Below are positions 34,625 through 43,853 of a stretch of DNA of 64,000 nucleotides, piece by piece (positions within the stretch are counted from its first letter, which is position 1; each line of letters starts with the position of its first letter). The stretch comes from a bacterium. GTDB lineage: Bacteria > Planctomycetota > JAFGQW01. The stretch spans positions 1,018,861-1,082,860 of the forward strand of contig JAUHXU010000001.1 in the NCBI GenBank assembly GCA_030426805.1, in the 5' to 3' direction. The translations under genes and the position numbers were made by a program. The notes beneath the pieces were generated by a model that saw only the letters and a list, made by a program, of their open reading frames with translations, did not search any database and was not told the DNA's origin.

Positions 34625-36230
34625 TCGTGATCAGGATCCCGGCGATCATCACGGCGAACGCGGACACGATCGGCAGCACTCGGAAGAGCGGCCCGATGCG
34701 ATCCCCGCCGAGATGGTCGAGCGCGCGGGACGACGACACGACGAGAAGGCCGATCGCGATCAGCACCGCCGCGAGACCGAGCGAGAACGCGATCACGATC
34801 AACAACCCGCGCGCCGCGAGACCGAGCTGTAGCGACGCGAAGAAGACCAGCAGCGCGCCGGGGCACGGGATCATCCCCCCGGTCACGCCGAGGGCGATCA
34901 ACGACCCGAGCCCCGGCCGCCCCGACGAGTTGTCCCCGTCGACGGGATGGTCGACGGGATGGTCGACGTGATCGTGGGCGTGGTCGTGGGCATGTCCGTG
35001 GTCGTGTCCGTGCCCGTGCGCATGTGCATGGCCGTGTGAGTGCCCGTGGGCATGCGAATGCCCGTGCGGCATCGGCGCCCCCGTGACGAGCGCGCGCAAG
35101 TGGCGGTAGAAGAGCCACGCGCCGATCAAGACGACGCCGGCGCCCGACGCGATCCCGATCCACTGCTCGACGAACTTCGACTGGCCGTCGAGCACGACGA
35201 GCATCAGGATCGCGAGCACGATCACCGACGCGGTGTGCGTCAGCGTCACGATGATGCCGAGATACACCGCGTCGAACCAGCGGCCACGCGTTCCGACGAG
35301 GTAGGCGGCGACCATCGCCTTGCCGTGGCCGGGCGTGACCGCGTGCCAACCGCCGTAGCTGAAGGCGGCCATGAGAAAGAGGAGGAACGTGAGGCTCCAC
35401 GTCGATTCGCTCGACGTGAGGAACCCGAGGAGCTTCTCTTGGACCTCGCGGTTCGGATCGACGTACTCGCGGAACGAAAAGGACGAAGGTCCCCGGCCGC
35501 TCCAGTCGTACTCGATCACGATCTCCGGCGTGACGAAGAGCGGGTTGTCGGGCGCCGAGCCGTGGAGGATCGACAGCCCCTCCTCGCCGTCGCGGGCGAA
35601 CACGTTGATCGCGTTCGTCGCCCACGGTCGGTCGAGCTGCTGCAGGACCGTCTCCTCGGGAACCGCGACCGAGTCCTCGTTCTCCTCGTAGATCGTCTCG
35701 ATCAGCGCGAGCTCGATCGGCGTCTCGCGTGGCGCCGCGATCACCCAGTCGATGTAGAGCGTGAACTCCCACGAGATCCCGCGGTAGAGTTGCGCGGTCA
35801 GGGCGGCCTCTTCGCCTGCGCCCGGCTCGCCCTCGGCCTCCGGTTCCAGCCGCTTGAGCGCGAGCGCGCGATCGAGATCGGCCTGGCTCGGGATGTGGAT
35901 GTGGTGATTCAGCGTCGCGTCGCCGAGCACGGCCGGAACGCCGTTCACCTCCAGTCGGAACGACGCGCGGACGCGCTCGATCCACGCGCGCCCGAACGCC
36001 TCGATCTCCGGCGGCGACAGCTCGCCGTCGCCATCGGTGTCGATCTGTTCGCGGAGCGCGGTCGCGACATTGTCGGTCCAGCGCGTCTCGTGCAGCACGC
36101 GGATCTCGTCGCGCGACAGCTCGAGTTGATAGAAGAGATAGACGTCCGGGCTCGGGTGTTCCTCGTCACCCGCCGTCGCTGGACTCGCCGCGATCGCGAT
36201 CACGATCGCGGCGAGGAGCCGCATCGGCAT
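34587..36230 (-). CDS. NicO-type nickel/cobalt transporter with periplasmic domain and His-rich loop
   Basis: A 547-residue protein: signal peptide, then a periplasmic domain of about 250 residues that includes an EF-hand-like loop DTDGDGELSPPEIEAF, then about six membrane helices. AVTPGHGKAMVAAYLVG and GGMIPCPGALLVFFAS are the conserved helix motifs of the RcnA/NicO family. Between helices three and four lies a loop of some 25 His residues alternating with G, A and D, a typical metal-binding loop. It probably exports or imports Ni/Co or another divalent metal. The N-terminal part resembles the DUF1007-type domains that accompany such permeases. Eight bases separate it from the upstream M28 peptidase. 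Confidence 0.83.
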   Translation of the reverse strand: MPMRLLAAIVIAIAASPATAGDEEHPSPDVYLFYQLELSRDEIRVLHETRWTDNVATALREQIDTDGDGELSPPEIEAFGRAWIERVRASFRLEVNGVPAVLGDATLNHHIHIPSQADLDRALALKRLEPEAEGEPGAGEEAALTAQLYRGISWEFTLYIDWVIAAPRETPIELALIETIYEENEDSVAVPEETVLQQLDRPWATNAINVFARDGEEGLSILHGSAPDNPLFVTPEIVIEYDWSGRGPSSFSFREYVDPNREVQEKLLGFLTSSESTWSLTFLLFLMAAFSYGGWHAVTPGHGKAMVAAYLVGTRGRWFDAVYLGIIVTLTHTASVIVLAILMLVVLDGQSKFVEQWIGIASGAGVVLIGAWLFYRHLRALVTGAPMPHGHSHAHGHSHGHAHAHGHGHDHGHAHDHAHDHVDHPVDHPVDGDNSSGRPGLGSLIALGVTGGMIPCPGALLVFFASLQLGLAARGLLIVIAFSLGLAAVLIAIGLLVVSSSRALDHLGGDRIGPLFRVLPIVSAFAVMIAGILITITALRAGPMQLL

Positions 36231-36238
36231 CGTGCGTC

Positions 36239-38134
36239 TCAGCGCAGCTCGCGCTTTTTCTTCGGCGGCGCCTCGGTCGTCGTCTTCTCACCCGGCTTCG
36301 GGATCCGGATCTTGACCGGCGGCATCGGCTCGCCGCCGCGCTCGTATTCGAGCACGAACGTCTCGCCCGGCTTCACCTTGCGCAACGCGCGGTTGATGCT
36401 GTAGCGCGTGCGGACCCGCTGGCCGTTGATCTTCGTGATCACGTCGTCGAGCTTGAGTCCGGCGAGCTGGGCCGGCGTGTCGGCATCGATGTAGGCGATG
36501 CGGGCACCGCCCTTGACGCTGCGCGTCCGCACACCGAGTCGTCCGCGGGGTCGCGCGTCGAGCCACGTCGGCTTCTCGTCGAGATTGGCGGCCTGGTAGG
36601 CCATCCGGAACATCCCGCGCAGAATGTCCCGCGCACCCTCGGGGTTGCAGCGACTCGCGTCGTCGTCCGGCGTGTGGTAGTCGTTGTGCACGCCGGAGTT
36701 GAACATCAGCACCGGGATCTTCTTCTGCACGAACGGCAGGTGGTCCGAACCGCCGAACGCCGACGGGTTCTGCTTCCACGTGAGTGGCGAGCCGATCGCG
36801 GCGACCGTGCAGATGTCTTTCCACTCCTTGCACGTGCCCGTGCCGCCGACGGTCATCGTCTGCCGCTGCTTGTCGATGCGGCCGATCATGTCCATGTTCA
36901 TCATCGCGGCGATCTTGTCGCGCGGCACCGTCGGGTGCTCGACGTAGTGGCGCGCACCGAGCAGCCCCTTCTCTTCGGCGTCGAAGAGGATGAAGACGAT
37001 CGAGCGCTTCGTCGTCACGCCGGACTCGGCGAACGCTTCCGCGAGTTCGAGCACGCCGACCGCGCCGGTCGCGTTGTCGTCGGCACCGTTGTGCACCTCG
37101 CCGAGCCGCTTCGGCGCGCGGCTGCCGAAGCGACCGATCCCGAGGTGGTCGTAGTGCGCGCCGATGATCAGCGCCTCGTCGGCGAGCTTCGGGTCCGAAC
37201 CCGGGAACCGAGCGATGATGTTGCGCGCTTTGGCGACGAGTTCGCGCTTGCCCTCGAAGCTCACCTTCGTGTGCAGCTTGAACGCCGACGGCGCCGTGCC
37301 GGACGCGAGCTTGTCGCGCAGCGACTCCAGCGTCTCGCCGCTGCCTTCGAGCAGGCGCGCCGCGACCGACGGCTTCACGTAGAGCACCGGACACGAGCTG
37401 CTGAGCATCACGTCGTCGAGCGGCAACTCCTCGGACTTCGGATCATCCGCATCGGGCACCGCCGTCACGATCAGCAGCTTCGCCTTCGCGCGTCGAGCGG
37501 TCAGCGCCTTCATCGTCTCCCGCCCGGAGCGACCGGTGCCGTCGGCGCCCGCGAGCACGAGCACGGCTTTCCCGCCGCCGTCGATGCCCGCGTAGTCGTC
37601 TCGCTTCGGGCGGCGCCGGCTGCGGATCCCGTATCCGGCGAACACGACGTCGAGATCCGCGAGCGACGCCTTCGTGAACGACCCGCGAACGACGTAGTCG
37701 GACCCGATCGCACACGGCGTGCCGGCGATCGTCAACGTCGTCGCGTCACTGTACGCCCGACGGCCACCGCTCTCGAAGTATTGGAAGTAGCTCCGCTTGC
37801 CGTCGATCACGTCGCCGAGCGGCTCGAGGCCGAGGCGCGCGAACTCCTTCGCGGCGACGTCTCCGGCCTCGATGCTCCCGGGCATGCCCGGCTCGCGACC
37901 GCCGCGATCGTCGTGCGCCCACCACTCGAGTTGCTCGGCGAACTCCTCGGTCGTGATGCTCGCGATCGCCGCCTCGACGCCGGGCTTCGTGATCAGCGGG
38001 TCTTCGATCTTCGTGGGTGCCCGATCCGCGGTCGGACCAGAACCCGGAACGACGGGCTCCTGCGCCCCGGCGAACACCCCGAGCGTGACGGCGAGCAACG
38101 CCGCCGATGACAGTGACTTCCGATCGCTGCGCAT
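36239..38134 (-). CDS. Secreted M28 zinc aminopeptidase with PA and PDZ domains
   Basis: A 631-residue exported peptidase. After the signal peptide (to about 24), residues 160-260 resemble a protease-associated domain (VVFAGYGIRSRR). The M28 catalytic core has ligands His327 (GAHYDHLG), Asp352 (NGADDNATG), Glu387-Glu388 (DAEEKG), Asp415 (NMDMIGR) and His487 (NDYHTPDD). A PDZ domain follows at about 525-610 (LGVRTRS to LEYERGG), where it could select substrates, and the tail is Lys/Arg-rich. It lies immediately upstream of the NicO transporter on the same strand, so metal supply to the enzyme is possible but unproven. Confidence 0.88.
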   Translation of the reverse strand: MRSDRKSLSSAALLAVTLGVFAGAQEPVVPGSGPTADRAPTKIEDPLITKPGVEAAIASITTEEFAEQLEWWAHDDRGGREPGMPGSIEAGDVAAKEFARLGLEPLGDVIDGKRSYFQYFESGGRRAYSDATTLTIAGTPCAIGSDYVVRGSFTKASLADLDVVFAGYGIRSRRRPKRDDYAGIDGGGKAVLVLAGADGTGRSGRETMKALTARRAKAKLLIVTAVPDADDPKSEELPLDDVMLSSSCPVLYVKPSVAARLLEGSGETLESLRDKLASGTAPSAFKLHTKVSFEGKRELVAKARNIIARFPGSDPKLADEALIIGAHYDHLGIGRFGSRAPKRLGEVHNGADDNATGAVGVLELAEAFAESGVTTKRSIVFILFDAEEKGLLGARHYVEHPTVPRDKIAAMMNMDMIGRIDKQRQTMTVGGTGTCKEWKDICTVAAIGSPLTWKQNPSAFGGSDHLPFVQKKIPVLMFNSGVHNDYHTPDDDASRCNPEGARDILRGMFRMAYQAANLDEKPTWLDARPRGRLGVRTRSVKGGARIAYIDADTPAQLAGLKLDDVITKINGQRVRTRYSINRALRKVKPGETFVLEYERGGEPMPPVKIRIPKPGEKTTTEAPPKKKRELR

Positions 38135-38273
38135 TCGTGTCTCCAACGTCGATTCCGGGGGCCGAGCGCGGTTGTCCTGCTCCGCGCCGGGTCGGCCCAT
38201 TCTACCGATCCCCCCGCCATACGAGAACGGCAGCGCCCGTGAGAGCCGCATTTTGGCCCGTGTAACGAGTTCG

Positions 38274-39092
38274 TTACCGATCCGCGAGCTTGGCCTCGAT
38301 CGCCTCGACGCGCTCGAGCAACGACTGGACGATGTGGTCCTTGTGCTCGGTGTAGGCGATCAACTCCGGCAGGACCATGTGGATGTACTTGGTCATCAAC
38401 TGGCGGCGCGTTTCAAGAAACGCCTCCGTCAACGCGGTGACCGCGTTCGATCGATCGTCGCGGATGCGATACTCCGCCGTCGTCCGGTCGAGGTGATGGA
38501 AGTCCCACACCTGCGCGAGGCGCAGGTAGAGGTCGAGGTCCTCGAGGACCTCGAGCGACTCGTCGAACCCGCCCACCGGCTCGATGCACGCCTTGCGGTG
38601 CATGAACGTCACGAGGTGGATGAAGCTGTGCATGAAGAAGCGGCCGCGCGAGAACGGGTAGGCGAGCTTCACCTCGCGCGAGACCTCGTCGTAGCCCTCA
38701 CCGTCGGTGCGCGGCGAGTGGCGCACGTCCCACGCGTTCGTGTAGGCGACGTGGACGTCGTCGTCGTCGAACGCGGCCGCGAGCGTCTCGAGGTGCTCGG
38801 GCAGGTAGCGGTCGTCGTCGTCGAGGTAGGCGATCAACTCGCCTCGCGCTTCGGCGAGCCCGCGGTTGGCGGCCGCGCAACGCCCGCGGCCGGGGTCGTG
38901 GTGGAAATAGCGGATCGGGACGCGGCCCTCGAAGTCCGCGAGCAACGACGACACGTCGTCACCACCGTCGTTGATCACGAGCGCCTCGAAGCTGCGGTAG
39001 GTCTGGTCGGCGAGTCCCTCGAGCGCCTGGCGCAGATACCACGGGCGGTTGCGCGTGCGGAGGATCACGCTGACGCGCGGCGTCTCACTCAT
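38274..39092 (-). CDS. GT2 glycosyltransferase
   Basis: A 272-residue GT-A enzyme: VSVILRTRNRPWYLRQAL, ALVINDGGDDVSSL, GRCAAANRGLAEA and the metal site AYLDDDDRYLPEH, then GGFDESLEVLEDLDLYLRLA. The C-terminal helix is acidic and coiled-coil-like (HIVQSLLERVEAIEAKL), which may mediate dimerisation or a complex with the preceding GT4. It overlaps that gene by eight bases. Confidence 0.86.
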   Translation of the reverse strand: MSETPRVSVILRTRNRPWYLRQALEGLADQTYRSFEALVINDGGDDVSSLLADFEGRVPIRYFHHDPGRGRCAAANRGLAEARGELIAYLDDDDRYLPEHLETLAAAFDDDDVHVAYTNAWDVRHSPRTDGEGYDEVSREVKLAYPFSRGRFFMHSFIHLVTFMHRKACIEPVGGFDESLEVLEDLDLYLRLAQVWDFHHLDRTTAEYRIRDDRSNAVTALTEAFLETRRQLMTKYIHMVLPELIAYTEHKDHIVQSLLERVEAIEAKLADR

Positions 39093-40455
39093 CCGACTCG
39101 CCTTTCGATCGTCCGGCCCCGAGGTCCTTCAACCACGACTCGCGCGCGCAGATGCGGCGGAACCAGTGCTCGAGCCGCGGAGCCGGGTCCACCGGCGCGG
39201 GCGGCTCGACGCCCTCGGCACGCACCTCCTCATAGAGGCCGACGAGCCGAAGTCCAGCGTCCGCGGCCGGCGGCGGCTCCACCGCAGCCGCGGCCATCGA
39301 CGCGAGGCGATGCGGCGAGTCGTAGAGGGTGCGCAGTGCGTCGGCGATCGGCGCGCTGCCGTCGGCCGACACGACGAGCCCCGCATCGCCGACCCGTTCC
39401 CGCGGTGCGCCGCGATCCGAGACGACGACCGGGAGTCGGAGCCACGCGGCTTCGTCGACCGTGAACGAATACGACTCGCGAAGCGCGCAGACGAACACGC
39501 CGACGTCGACGAGGCCGCCGATCTCGGGAAGCGATTCGCGCGCATACGGCCCGTGGCGGCGCACGGTGAAGCGCGACGCGTAGGCATCGATGTCCGCGTC
39601 CATGCCCGGCTCGAGCACGTCGCCCCACAGATCGACGGTGACGGCGCGCCCCTCGTCGGTGAGCGTCGCGGCCGCATCGAGCATGCGGATCACGCCCTTG
39701 GCGCGGACGGCGTTGCCCCAGTAGCCGAGGCGAAGCGGCCGCTCGGGGCCGAATGCCGCGACCGGCTCGCGTTCGCCGGGTCGCGGGCAACCGATCGCCG
39801 GCAGCCCGTGCGGCACGACCGTGACCTTCTCCGCCGGCGACGGCAACAGCGGCGCGAGCGTGTCGCGATGTGCGTTCGACGGAAAGACGTGGCGGCGCGC
39901 GATCGTCGCGTCGCGGGCGATCTCCGCGGTGCGGAGCGCGTAGTCCGCCTCGCGTTCCCACGCCGGGAACGGGTAGTCCTCGTCGCAGCAATGCTCGCAC
40001 GGCGCGAGCGAGGTCGGCTCCGGGCACGTGCCGTCCGGCCGATAGCGAAAGAAGCGCGGGCAGATCGCGAACAGGTCGTGAAACGACAGCACCGACGGGA
40101 TCCCGAGTTCGGCACCGACCGCGACGAGCGACGTCGTCAGGTTGAACCAGTGGTGCACGTGCAACACGTCGGGTCGCTCGGCCTCGAGCCACTCGCCGAA
40201 CCGGCGGATCAGAATCGGGTCGTAGGTGTCGGTCACGAGCATCAGCGGCCGCGGGAAGCGCCGCATCCGCACGACGCGAATGCCGTCGAACTCGTGCTCG
40301 ATCGGCCGACACTCGATGTCGCGCTCGTCGGTGCCGGCGACGACGACGACGTCGTGGCCCGCCTCGATCTGCGCCTTCGCGATCGCGACGACGTAGATCT
40401 CGGTGCCGCCGTAGAACGCGGGCGGGAAATCGTGGACGACGTGGACGATCTTCAC
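39085..40455 (-). CDS. GT4 glycosyltransferase
   Basis: A 456-residue GT-B enzyme. The N-terminal acceptor domain starts KIVHVVHDFPPAFYGGTEIY and has DVLHVHHWFNLTTSL and LSFHDLFAICPRFF. The C-terminal donor domain has RLGYWGNAVRAKGVIRMLDA and the EX7E-like segment in CALRESYSFTVDEAAWLRLP. A cluster CEHCCDEDYPFPAW (four Cys, three within CEHCC) resembles an insert seen in a subset of GT4 proteins. GTG 40455 shares GTGA with the stop of the PIG-L gene. Confidence 0.86.
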   Translation of the reverse strand: MKIVHVVHDFPPAFYGGTEIYVVAIAKAQIEAGHDVVVVAGTDERDIECRPIEHEFDGIRVVRMRRFPRPLMLVTDTYDPILIRRFGEWLEAERPDVLHVHHWFNLTTSLVAVGAELGIPSVLSFHDLFAICPRFFRYRPDGTCPEPTSLAPCEHCCDEDYPFPAWEREADYALRTAEIARDATIARRHVFPSNAHRDTLAPLLPSPAEKVTVVPHGLPAIGCPRPGEREPVAAFGPERPLRLGYWGNAVRAKGVIRMLDAAATLTDEGRAVTVDLWGDVLEPGMDADIDAYASRFTVRRHGPYARESLPEIGGLVDVGVFVCALRESYSFTVDEAAWLRLPVVVSDRGAPRERVGDAGLVVSADGSAPIADALRTLYDSPHRLASMAAAAVEPPPAADAGLRLVGLYEEVRAEGVEPPAPVDPAPRLEHWFRRICARESWLKDLGAGRSKGESDE

Positions 40456-41165
40456 GAGCGCGGCATCTCCACGAACCCCTCGGCGTAGCGCGGCGCCTCG
40501 TCCGGACGCATCCGCAGGTGCAGCGCGCGATAGGTCATCAATCCGTCGGTCACGGCGCAATACGGCGTGTAGCGCAGCTGACTGGCGTAGCATCGCGCGG
40601 CGGCGAGCTTCGTGTCGCGCGTCGCGGTCACTTCGATCACGTAGTCCGGCACCATCGCCGACCACACCTCGTAGCCGATCCCGCGGACGGTTTCGGGCAG
40701 CGCAGCGAGCGCGCGCACGCCCGCAAGCGCCGCGAGGCGATGGTCGGCGTGGCACTCGCCGAGCCACGGCATGTAGACCGTCGCCGGCGCCCGACGTGCG
40801 AGATCCGTCGTGAGCCGCCCCGTGAAGTCGGCGAGGTCCGCCTCGCGCACGGTCGGGTAGTGGTCGGGGTAGCCGTAGAAGGTGACGTCCGCGATCCCGA
40901 GCACCGCGGCGGCCGCCTCCGCCTCCGCGCGTCTCAGAGCCGGATAATCGACGTCCGAATAGTGGCCGTCCGGGTCCCCGAAGCCACCGTCGGTGAGGCA
41001 GATCACCTCGACCGGATCGCCCTGGGCGACGTGCAACGCGATCGTGCCGCCGAGCCCGAACGTCTCGTCGTCGGGGTGCGGCGCGAGCACGACCGCGCGA
41101 CCGGCTGGCGGTGCTTCGCGGACGTCGGGGGGCGACGCGGCGTCGTCGCGATACGGGTGGGACAT
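40452..41165 (-). CDS. PIG-L family deacetylase
   Basis: A 237-residue second member of the LmbE/PIG-L family in the region, with APHPDDETFG (His30, Asp32-Asp33) and GECHADHRLAAL as metal site. It is coupled to a GT4 gene, an arrangement that recalls deacetylation of a newly added N-acetylhexosamine, as in glycosylphosphatidylinositol or mycothiol synthesis; that is inference. It is not a close copy of the one at 32911. Confidence 0.86.
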   Translation of the reverse strand: MSHPYRDDAASPPDVREAPPAGRAVVLAPHPDDETFGLGGTIALHVAQGDPVEVICLTDGGFGDPDGHYSDVDYPALRRAEAEAAAAVLGIADVTFYGYPDHYPTVREADLADFTGRLTTDLARRAPATVYMPWLGECHADHRLAALAGVRALAALPETVRGIGYEVWSAMVPDYVIEVTATRDTKLAAARCYASQLRYTPYCAVTDGLMTYRALHLRMRPDEAPRYAEGFVEMPRS

Positions 41166-41273
41166 CGCCCGGATGGTAGAGGAGGCGGATTCGTGAATCA
41201 ACTGCGCACCGGTCGGGGATCGCGTATCATTGCGAAGGTCTTGGGGCAACACCGTCCCCGAAAGGAACCACCC

Positions 41274-42485
41274 GTGAGAATTGCACTCTCGTTCATCCTC
41301 GTCGTGGCGCTCGCCGCAACCGGTTCGGCGCAATACGCCCACGGCGACATGATCGTCCTCGACCAGAACAGCACCAGCTCGACCTGGTCGCTCCTCGGCA
41401 TCACGCCGCAAGGTCAGGTCTACACCGTCACCCCGTCGTTGACGCTCTCCGCGTGGTCGGTGATGCCGGCGCCGGACAACCGCTCGATGTGGGTCTCCGG
41501 CAAGGGCATCAACGGCTACACGACGTCGTCGGTCGCGCCGGACGGGACGATCACGAACGTCAACGTCGACTTCAACAACCTGTTCGGCGCGATGGATGTC
41601 GACGACACCGGCGCCGCGGTGCTGGGCAACCTGGTCGGCCCGGAGTTGCTCCGCTACCAGCAGAACCAGCTCACGACGATCTTCTCCGGGTCGCCGCTGG
41701 GGAGCACGATCGGCGGCGGGATCGACACGGCCAGTGGTGACTTCATCATCGTGCAGTCCGGCTCGGTCGTCCGCGCGACCCTGACGACGCCGGTGCAGGT
41801 GTCGACGCTCGTGTCGATGCCGTCGCGTGGCGGCACCGGCGGGGCGCACTACGACCCGGACAACGCGTCGATGCTCCTCGGCTACGGCACGTCGCTGCAC
41901 CAGTTGAGCCTGACGTCGCCCCCCGCCCTCGTGACGATCAACGTCTCCGCGGGCGGCTCGATCGGCGGTCTCGACCGTGACGTGCGCAACGACGAGTTCG
42001 CGATCGCGGTCAGCGGCACCACGCCCCGCGTCCTGCGCTACGACGGCCGTCAGCAGTCGATCACGAGCATCATCCCGCTCACCGGGTCGGCGCCGACCGG
42101 CGTCGCGATCGCGTCGAGTCGGTTCCTCGCTGCCGGTGCGCCGGCGACGCCGGGTGCGTCGTTTCCGATGCTGGTCTCGTCGCCGAACGAGGTCGGCGCG
42201 GCCTACGTCACGGCGCTCAGCTTCGGCCTCTCGACCGGCGCGCCGCTGCCCGGCGGCAAGCGACTCTACCTCGTGCCGGACGCGCTGTTTCAGCTCTCGC
42301 TGACCAACGCCGGGATCTTCCGCAACTTCCAGGGCACGCTGAACTCGCGCGGCGAGGGCTACCCGATCCTCGACCTCCCGAACATCGGCGCGCTGAGCGG
42401 CATCCGCTTCTACGCAACGGCCGCGACCCTCTACCCCTCCGGCATCGGCCTCGTCACCGAACCCGTCGGCATCACGATCCGGTAG
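41274..42485 (+). CDS. Secreted protein with propeller-like region and C-terminal shared module
   Basis: GTG start with AAAGGAA eight bases upstream; 403 residues. A signal peptide (RIALSFILVVALAATGSA) is followed by repeats such as GAMDVDDTGAAVLGNL, GGIDTASGDFIIVQSG and GLDRDVRNDEFAIAVSG that read as beta-propeller blades. Residues about 303-403 are the beta-rich module shared with the proteins at 16282, 28136 and 60548 (GGKRLYLVPDALFQLS, LPNIGALSGIRFYATA). No enzymatic residues are apparent. Confidence 0.72.
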   Translation: MRIALSFILVVALAATGSAQYAHGDMIVLDQNSTSSTWSLLGITPQGQVYTVTPSLTLSAWSVMPAPDNRSMWVSGKGINGYTTSSVAPDGTITNVNVDFNNLFGAMDVDDTGAAVLGNLVGPELLRYQQNQLTTIFSGSPLGSTIGGGIDTASGDFIIVQSGSVVRATLTTPVQVSTLVSMPSRGGTGGAHYDPDNASMLLGYGTSLHQLSLTSPPALVTINVSAGGSIGGLDRDVRNDEFAIAVSGTTPRVLRYDGRQQSITSIIPLTGSAPTGVAIASSRFLAAGAPATPGASFPMLVSSPNEVGAAYVTALSFGLSTGAPLPGGKRLYLVPDALFQLSLTNAGIFRNFQGTLNSRGEGYPILDLPNIGALSGIRFYATAATLYPSGIGLVTEPVGITIR

Positions 42486-42605
42486 GTCGTTCGCCCGGTA
42501 GGCCCCCCGCCCTGTCCCCGCCGACATCGATCCGAGCCGCAAGGGTGCGATCGGCGTCGACGGTGACAGGGCTTCGGGGGAGGTGCCGGATCCGGTTCGG
42601 TTTGA

Positions 42606-42777
42606 GTGCGCTTGGCGCGTGAATCGTGCACCACTCGGGCGGCATGTTTGCGTTTGGCGGCACGATGTTGCACCGAACCGAGCGCGAACCCCCGCCAAAG
42701 CACGCGCTCGGGTGCAGAATCGCTTCGCCAAGCGCACACATCGCGAGAATCGGTGCAGAATCGGCCCGCGAAGCGCA
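42606..42777. repeat. Large imperfect inverted repeat, two copies of a 26-base unit per arm
   Basis: In the 413-base gap between two convergent genes (42486-42898), a ~172-base palindrome is centred near 42692. Each arm has two copies of a unit close to GGTGCAGAATCG-N3-CGCCAAGCGCA: 42606-42632 and 42649-42674 on the minus strand, 42711-42736 and 42752-42777 on the plus strand. The exact 12-base pair GTGCGCTTGGCG (42606) and CGCCAAGCGCAC (42726) and the inner stem CGAGCGCG/CGCGCTCG (42679-42686, 42703-42710) support a strong hairpin. I see no coding sequence in this gap. Confidence 0.7.
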
Positions 42778-42810
42778 GCGAACGCACGCGCGGCCGCTCG
42801 CTGCCGCGAA

Positions 42811-42896
42811 TTTGACGCGAAACGGGACAAGATCGCCGCAGCGAGGGGTCGCTGACGCAGATCTGACGCGAAGTGGGACAGATCGGGCGCAGCGAG
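42811..42896. repeat. Pair of imperfect 35-base direct repeats
   Basis: TTTGACGCGAAACGGGACAA plus GATCGCCGCAGCGAG (42811-42845) recurs as TCTGACGCGAAGTGGGACA plus GATCGGGCGCAGCGAG (42862-42896), 51 bases apart with about 28 matching positions. They adjoin the inverted repeat and end just before the stop of the minus-strand glycosyltransferase gene. Confidence 0.6.
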
Positions 42897-42898
42897 CT

Positions 42899-43843
42899 TC
42901 AGGCGCGGAGGAGGACGCCGAGGATGCCGCGGGCGACGAAGGCCATGTTCTGGCGGTAGCTGCCCTTGGGGGCGTGGCCGCAGAACGTGAACAGCCACAT
43001 CTGGCGCAGCGCGACGTAGAGGGCGACCGGCTTCGTGACGAGCACGCTCCAGCGGCCGAAGTGCTTGCGGTAGTAGGCGATTCGGTTCTTGTGCCACTCG
43101 ACCGCGAAGGCGACGAACTTCGACGTGGACGCGCCATAGTGGTGCAAGATCGACACGTCGGAGATGTAGTGGATCGAGTGGCCGGCGTCGCGGATCCGTT
43201 TGCACAGGTCGACGTCGTTGAAGAAGAGCCACAGCCGCTCGTCGAGGAAGTCGATCTGCTCGAGCACCTCGCGCGGCATCAGCGTGCACGTGCCCGGGAT
43301 CTGGTCGACCTCGCGGGCGCTCAGATGGTCGAAGTCGCGCATGAAGTAGCGGTCGAGGTGACGTTTGCCGACGCCGAGATGGCGCAGGAACGTGTCGAAC
43401 ACGAGCGCAGTCTTGATCGTCGGGAACCGCATGCAACTCGGCTGTAGGGAGCCGTCGGGGTTCGTCAGCTTGCACGTGACCGCGCCGGCCCCCGGCGTCT
43501 CGCGCAAGCACGCGACGAGCCGATCGAGCGCGCCGGGCCCGACCTCGGTGTCGGAGTTCAGCAGCAGCAGCCACCGCCCCCGCGCGACGCGCAGCCCGTC
43601 GTTGTTGCCGCCCGAGTAGCCGCGATTCGTCGCGTTCTCGATCAGGCGCACGTCCGGGAACGTCGCCTTCACGCGACCGACGCTGTCGTCGTCGGACGCG
43701 TTGTCGACGACGATGATCTCCGAGGTCCCGGAATACGGGTGGTCGCGCAGTGCGCCGAGGCACGCGTCGAGCAGGTCGGCCGTGTTCCAGCTGAGGATGA
43801 CGACGCTCAGATCGATCGACGCGGGTTCGGCGAACGGACTCAC
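42899..43843 (-). CDS. GT2 glycosyltransferase (rhamnosyltransferase-like)
   Basis: A 314-residue GT-A enzyme: LSVVILSWNTADLLDACL, IIVVDNASDDDSVGR, NRGYSGGNNDGLRVA, LLLLNSDTEVGPGAL and ERLWLFFNDVDLCKRI, the standard WbbL-like set. The C-terminus contains a hydrophobic stretch near VALRQMWLFTFCG and an acceptor-domain ILHHYGASTSKF. GTG start; it lies 10 bases after a GNAT gene in a four-gene minus-strand set from 46885 to 42899. Confidence 0.87.
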   Translation of the reverse strand: MSPFAEPASIDLSVVILSWNTADLLDACLGALRDHPYSGTSEIIVVDNASDDDSVGRVKATFPDVRLIENATNRGYSGGNNDGLRVARGRWLLLLNSDTEVGPGALDRLVACLRETPGAGAVTCKLTNPDGSLQPSCMRFPTIKTALVFDTFLRHLGVGKRHLDRYFMRDFDHLSAREVDQIPGTCTLMPREVLEQIDFLDERLWLFFNDVDLCKRIRDAGHSIHYISDVSILHHYGASTSKFVAFAVEWHKNRIAYYRKHFGRWSVLVTKPVALYVALRQMWLFTFCGHAPKGSYRQNMAFVARGILGVLLRA

Positions 43844-43853
43844 ACCACGTCGC

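Noticed and set aside
34927..35070. Tandem-repeat-like DNA (GTGGTCGTGGGCATG and variants)
   Set aside because: It is explained by codons for the His-rich loop of the NicO transporter and not by a separate repeat element.
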